Positions 4,753-5,967 of a stretch of DNA of 5,967 bases are shown here, piece after piece. Origin of the DNA: Candidatus Hecatellales archaeon (GTDB lineage: Archaea > Thermoproteota > Bathyarchaeia > Hecatellales > Hecatellaceae); contig QMYD01000070.1 of assembly GCA_003662485.1 (NCBI GenBank), forward strand, positions 1 to 5,967, written 5' to 3'. Position 1 is the first letter of the stretch, and every line of letters begins with the position of its first letter. A model generated the notes under the pieces. It saw only the letters and a program-made list of their open reading frames with translations, did not search any database and was not told where the DNA came from. The position numbers were made by a program, and so were the translations under genes.

Positions 4753-5967
4753 CTAAGCCCCAAGCTTTCCAACCCTCCCCAAATAATTCATTAGAATATG
4801 GATTATATCTTTGCCTCGGAGGCGGCCCAGCCCTCCTCTAGCGCAATCCCTCTCCGAGAAGGCCTTAACACTATCGCTTAGAACTTCTGGGCCTAGGATG
4901 GTGAGTGGAACAGGGTCACCCGTATGGTTTCTAACGCTTAGGGGTGTTGCATGGTCGGCGGTAATGGCGAGGTAAACCCTTTCCAAGTCTAGGTTATCCA
5001 GTAGGTAGCCTACCATTCCGTCCAGCCTCTCCAGCATGGCCACCTTCTCCTGGAGGTTTCCATCATGGCTTGCATTATCCGTCCCCTTCACGTGGAGGAA
5101 GCAGAAGTCATGGGTTTCTAGAGCCCTAATCAGGCCTTCCGCCTTCCCCTTAAGGTTTGTCTTAGTGGTTCCCGTAGCCCCCTCAACCTCGATGGGCTTC
5201 ATTCCAGCGGCTAGGCATACACCCCTAATAAGCGAGGTCACCGCAATGAAGGCAGCCCTAACCTTAAACCTCTCCCCGAAGGGTTCAAGTTCAGGTAGAA
5301 CCCCCGCCCCCCTAAAGATTGCAACGTTAGCTGGTGGAAGACCCATTTTAACCCTCTCCCTGTTCAGAGGGTTTCCCTCAAGCCTCCTAGCAATTTCAGC
5401 CGTAACCTCGTTAACCACCTCAGCCGTCTTCGAGGCTTCGCTGGTTAGGGGCTCAGCCCTCAGGAGAGGCTTACCAGCCTTACCGGGATCGGTGTCTGAA
5501 ACCTTTGGGGAAAGGTTTGGACCTCTCAGGACGAGGGCAAGCCTATGCTCCGTCGTGTGGAGGAGGAAAACTTCAACGTCTGAATGCCTCTTAGAGGAAA
5601 TTTTTCCAATCTCCTCCACGAGCCTTCCAGCAGTTTCCGTGTCTATTCTTCCAGCCCTCCTATCGACAACCACGCCGTCTTTCAGGGTGGCAAGATTCCC
5701 CCTAAAGGCTACATCTCCAGGCTTAACCTCGAAGCCTGCACCTAAAGCCTCAAGAGCCCCCCTACCCCTATAAACCGTCAAGGCATCGTAGCCGAAGAGG
5801 GCGAGGTGGGCTACGTCACTTCCAGGAGGAATCCCCGGAGCCAAAACATCGACTATTCCGTTCGCGCCAAGCCTTGCAGCCTCGTCAAGGTTTGGGGTAG
5901 AAGCAGCCTCCAGCGGCGTTTTACCTTCAAGCTCCCTTACAGGCCTGTCGGCTTCACCGTCGAAAAC
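4753..5967 (-). CDS. apgM: 2,3-bisphosphoglycerate-independent phosphoglycerate mutase, archaeal type (N-terminus cut by window edge)
   Basis: The enzyme interconverts 3- and 2-phosphoglycerate in glycolysis and gluconeogenesis. It belongs to the alkaline-phosphatase superfamily and uses two metal ions and a phosphoserine. The frame is open from base 5967 to the TAG at 4753, giving 404 visible residues. A TTG at 5844 is internal, because VFDGEADRPVRELEGKTPLE and STPNLDEAARLGANG precede it in typical family order. Only about ten residues are missing at the N-terminus. In visible-fragment numbering: Asp3 of FDG (metal), GIPPGSDVAHLALFGYD (46-61) with the presumed nucleophile Ser50, HVKGTDNASHDGN (292-304), ITADHATPLS (335-344) and NHTGDPVPL (347-355), all metal-site motifs. 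The insert domain in the middle (about 110-230) is present and uninterrupted. It is probably co-transcribed with the DedA-like gene 29 bases downstream. No missing key residue was seen. Confidence 0.95.
   Translation of the reverse strand, partial: VFDGEADRPVRELEGKTPLEAASTPNLDEAARLGANGIVDVLAPGIPPGSDVAHLALFGYDALTVYRGRGALEALGAGFEVKPGDVAFRGNLATLKDGVVVDRRAGRIDTETAGRLVEEIGKISSKRHSDVEVFLLHTTEHRLALVLRGPNLSPKVSDTDPGKAGKPLLRAEPLTSEASKTAEVVNEVTAEIARRLEGNPLNRERVKMGLPPANVAIFRGAGVLPELEPFGERFKVRAAFIAVTSLIRGVCLAAGMKPIEVEGATGTTKTNLKGKAEGLIRALETHDFCFLHVKGTDNASHDGNLQEKVAMLERLDGMVGYLLDNLDLERVYLAITADHATPLSVRNHTGDPVPLTILGPEVLSDSVKAFSERDCARGGLGRLRGKDIIHILMNYLGRVGKLGA

Noticed and set aside
5036..5773. Long open frame of 245 codons on + inside apgM
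   Set aside because: It is antisense to a strongly supported gene; its Ser/Leu/Pro-rich translation has no recognisable motif and the openness follows from codon bias of the true gene.
1..5967. Mobile element, CRISPR array, defence or toxin-antitoxin system
   Set aside because: All coding space is taken by intact housekeeping families; no terminal repeats, spaced repeats, transposase or nuclease motifs were found.

Overview
The window looks like a stretch of an archaeal chromosome (basis: family content plus start signals). The genes present are typical archaeal forms: CofD of F420 synthesis, a short archaeal PurA, hexameric-type MTA phosphorylase with a C-terminal CXC motif, Dph6 of diphthamide synthesis, archaeal-type phosphoglycerate mutase and a VTT/DedA membrane protein. 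Base composition is roughly balanced to slightly GC-rich, Arg is mostly AGG, and starts are often TTG behind GGAGG-like ribosome sites. The exact lineage cannot be fixed from this sequence. A thermophilic member of the TACK group or a Bathyarchaeia-like lineage is a guess based on the CXC motif, F420 and codon habits.

Layout, left to right: (1) the 3' two thirds of cofD on + (1-608); (2) a 129-base gap with a possible leader hairpin; (3) a purine-type phosphoribosyltransferase on + (738-1397) with a C-terminal winged-helix-like extension; (4) an MTA phosphorylase on - (1401-2183), convergent with the previous gene and only 3 bases from it; (5) a 108-base gap with a candidate promoter for gene 4; (6) Dph6 on - (2292-2987), which appears to start at CTG; (7) an 84-base divergent promoter region; (8) purA on + (3072-4085); (9) a DedA/VTT membrane protein on - (4082-4723), whose stop codon overlaps the purA stop in one CTAG; (10) archaeal phosphoglycerate mutase on - (4753-5967), running off the right edge and probably co-transcribed with the membrane protein. 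No stretch over 300 bases lacks a gene.

Working together: three neighbours touch purine metabolism. The phosphoribosyltransferase would salvage a base, the MTA phosphorylase frees adenine from methylthioadenosine, and PurA commits IMP to AMP. They are not one operon, because their orientations alternate. The others serve F420 synthesis, translation-factor modification, glycolysis/gluconeogenesis and membrane lipid handling. I found no mobile element, CRISPR array, tRNA, rRNA, defence system or toxin-antitoxin pair. I see no convincing novel system. The points worth a second look are the CTG start of dph6, the C-terminal extension of the phosphoribosyltransferase, possible RNA structures at gene edges, and strong over-use of the words AGGCTT/AAGCCT.
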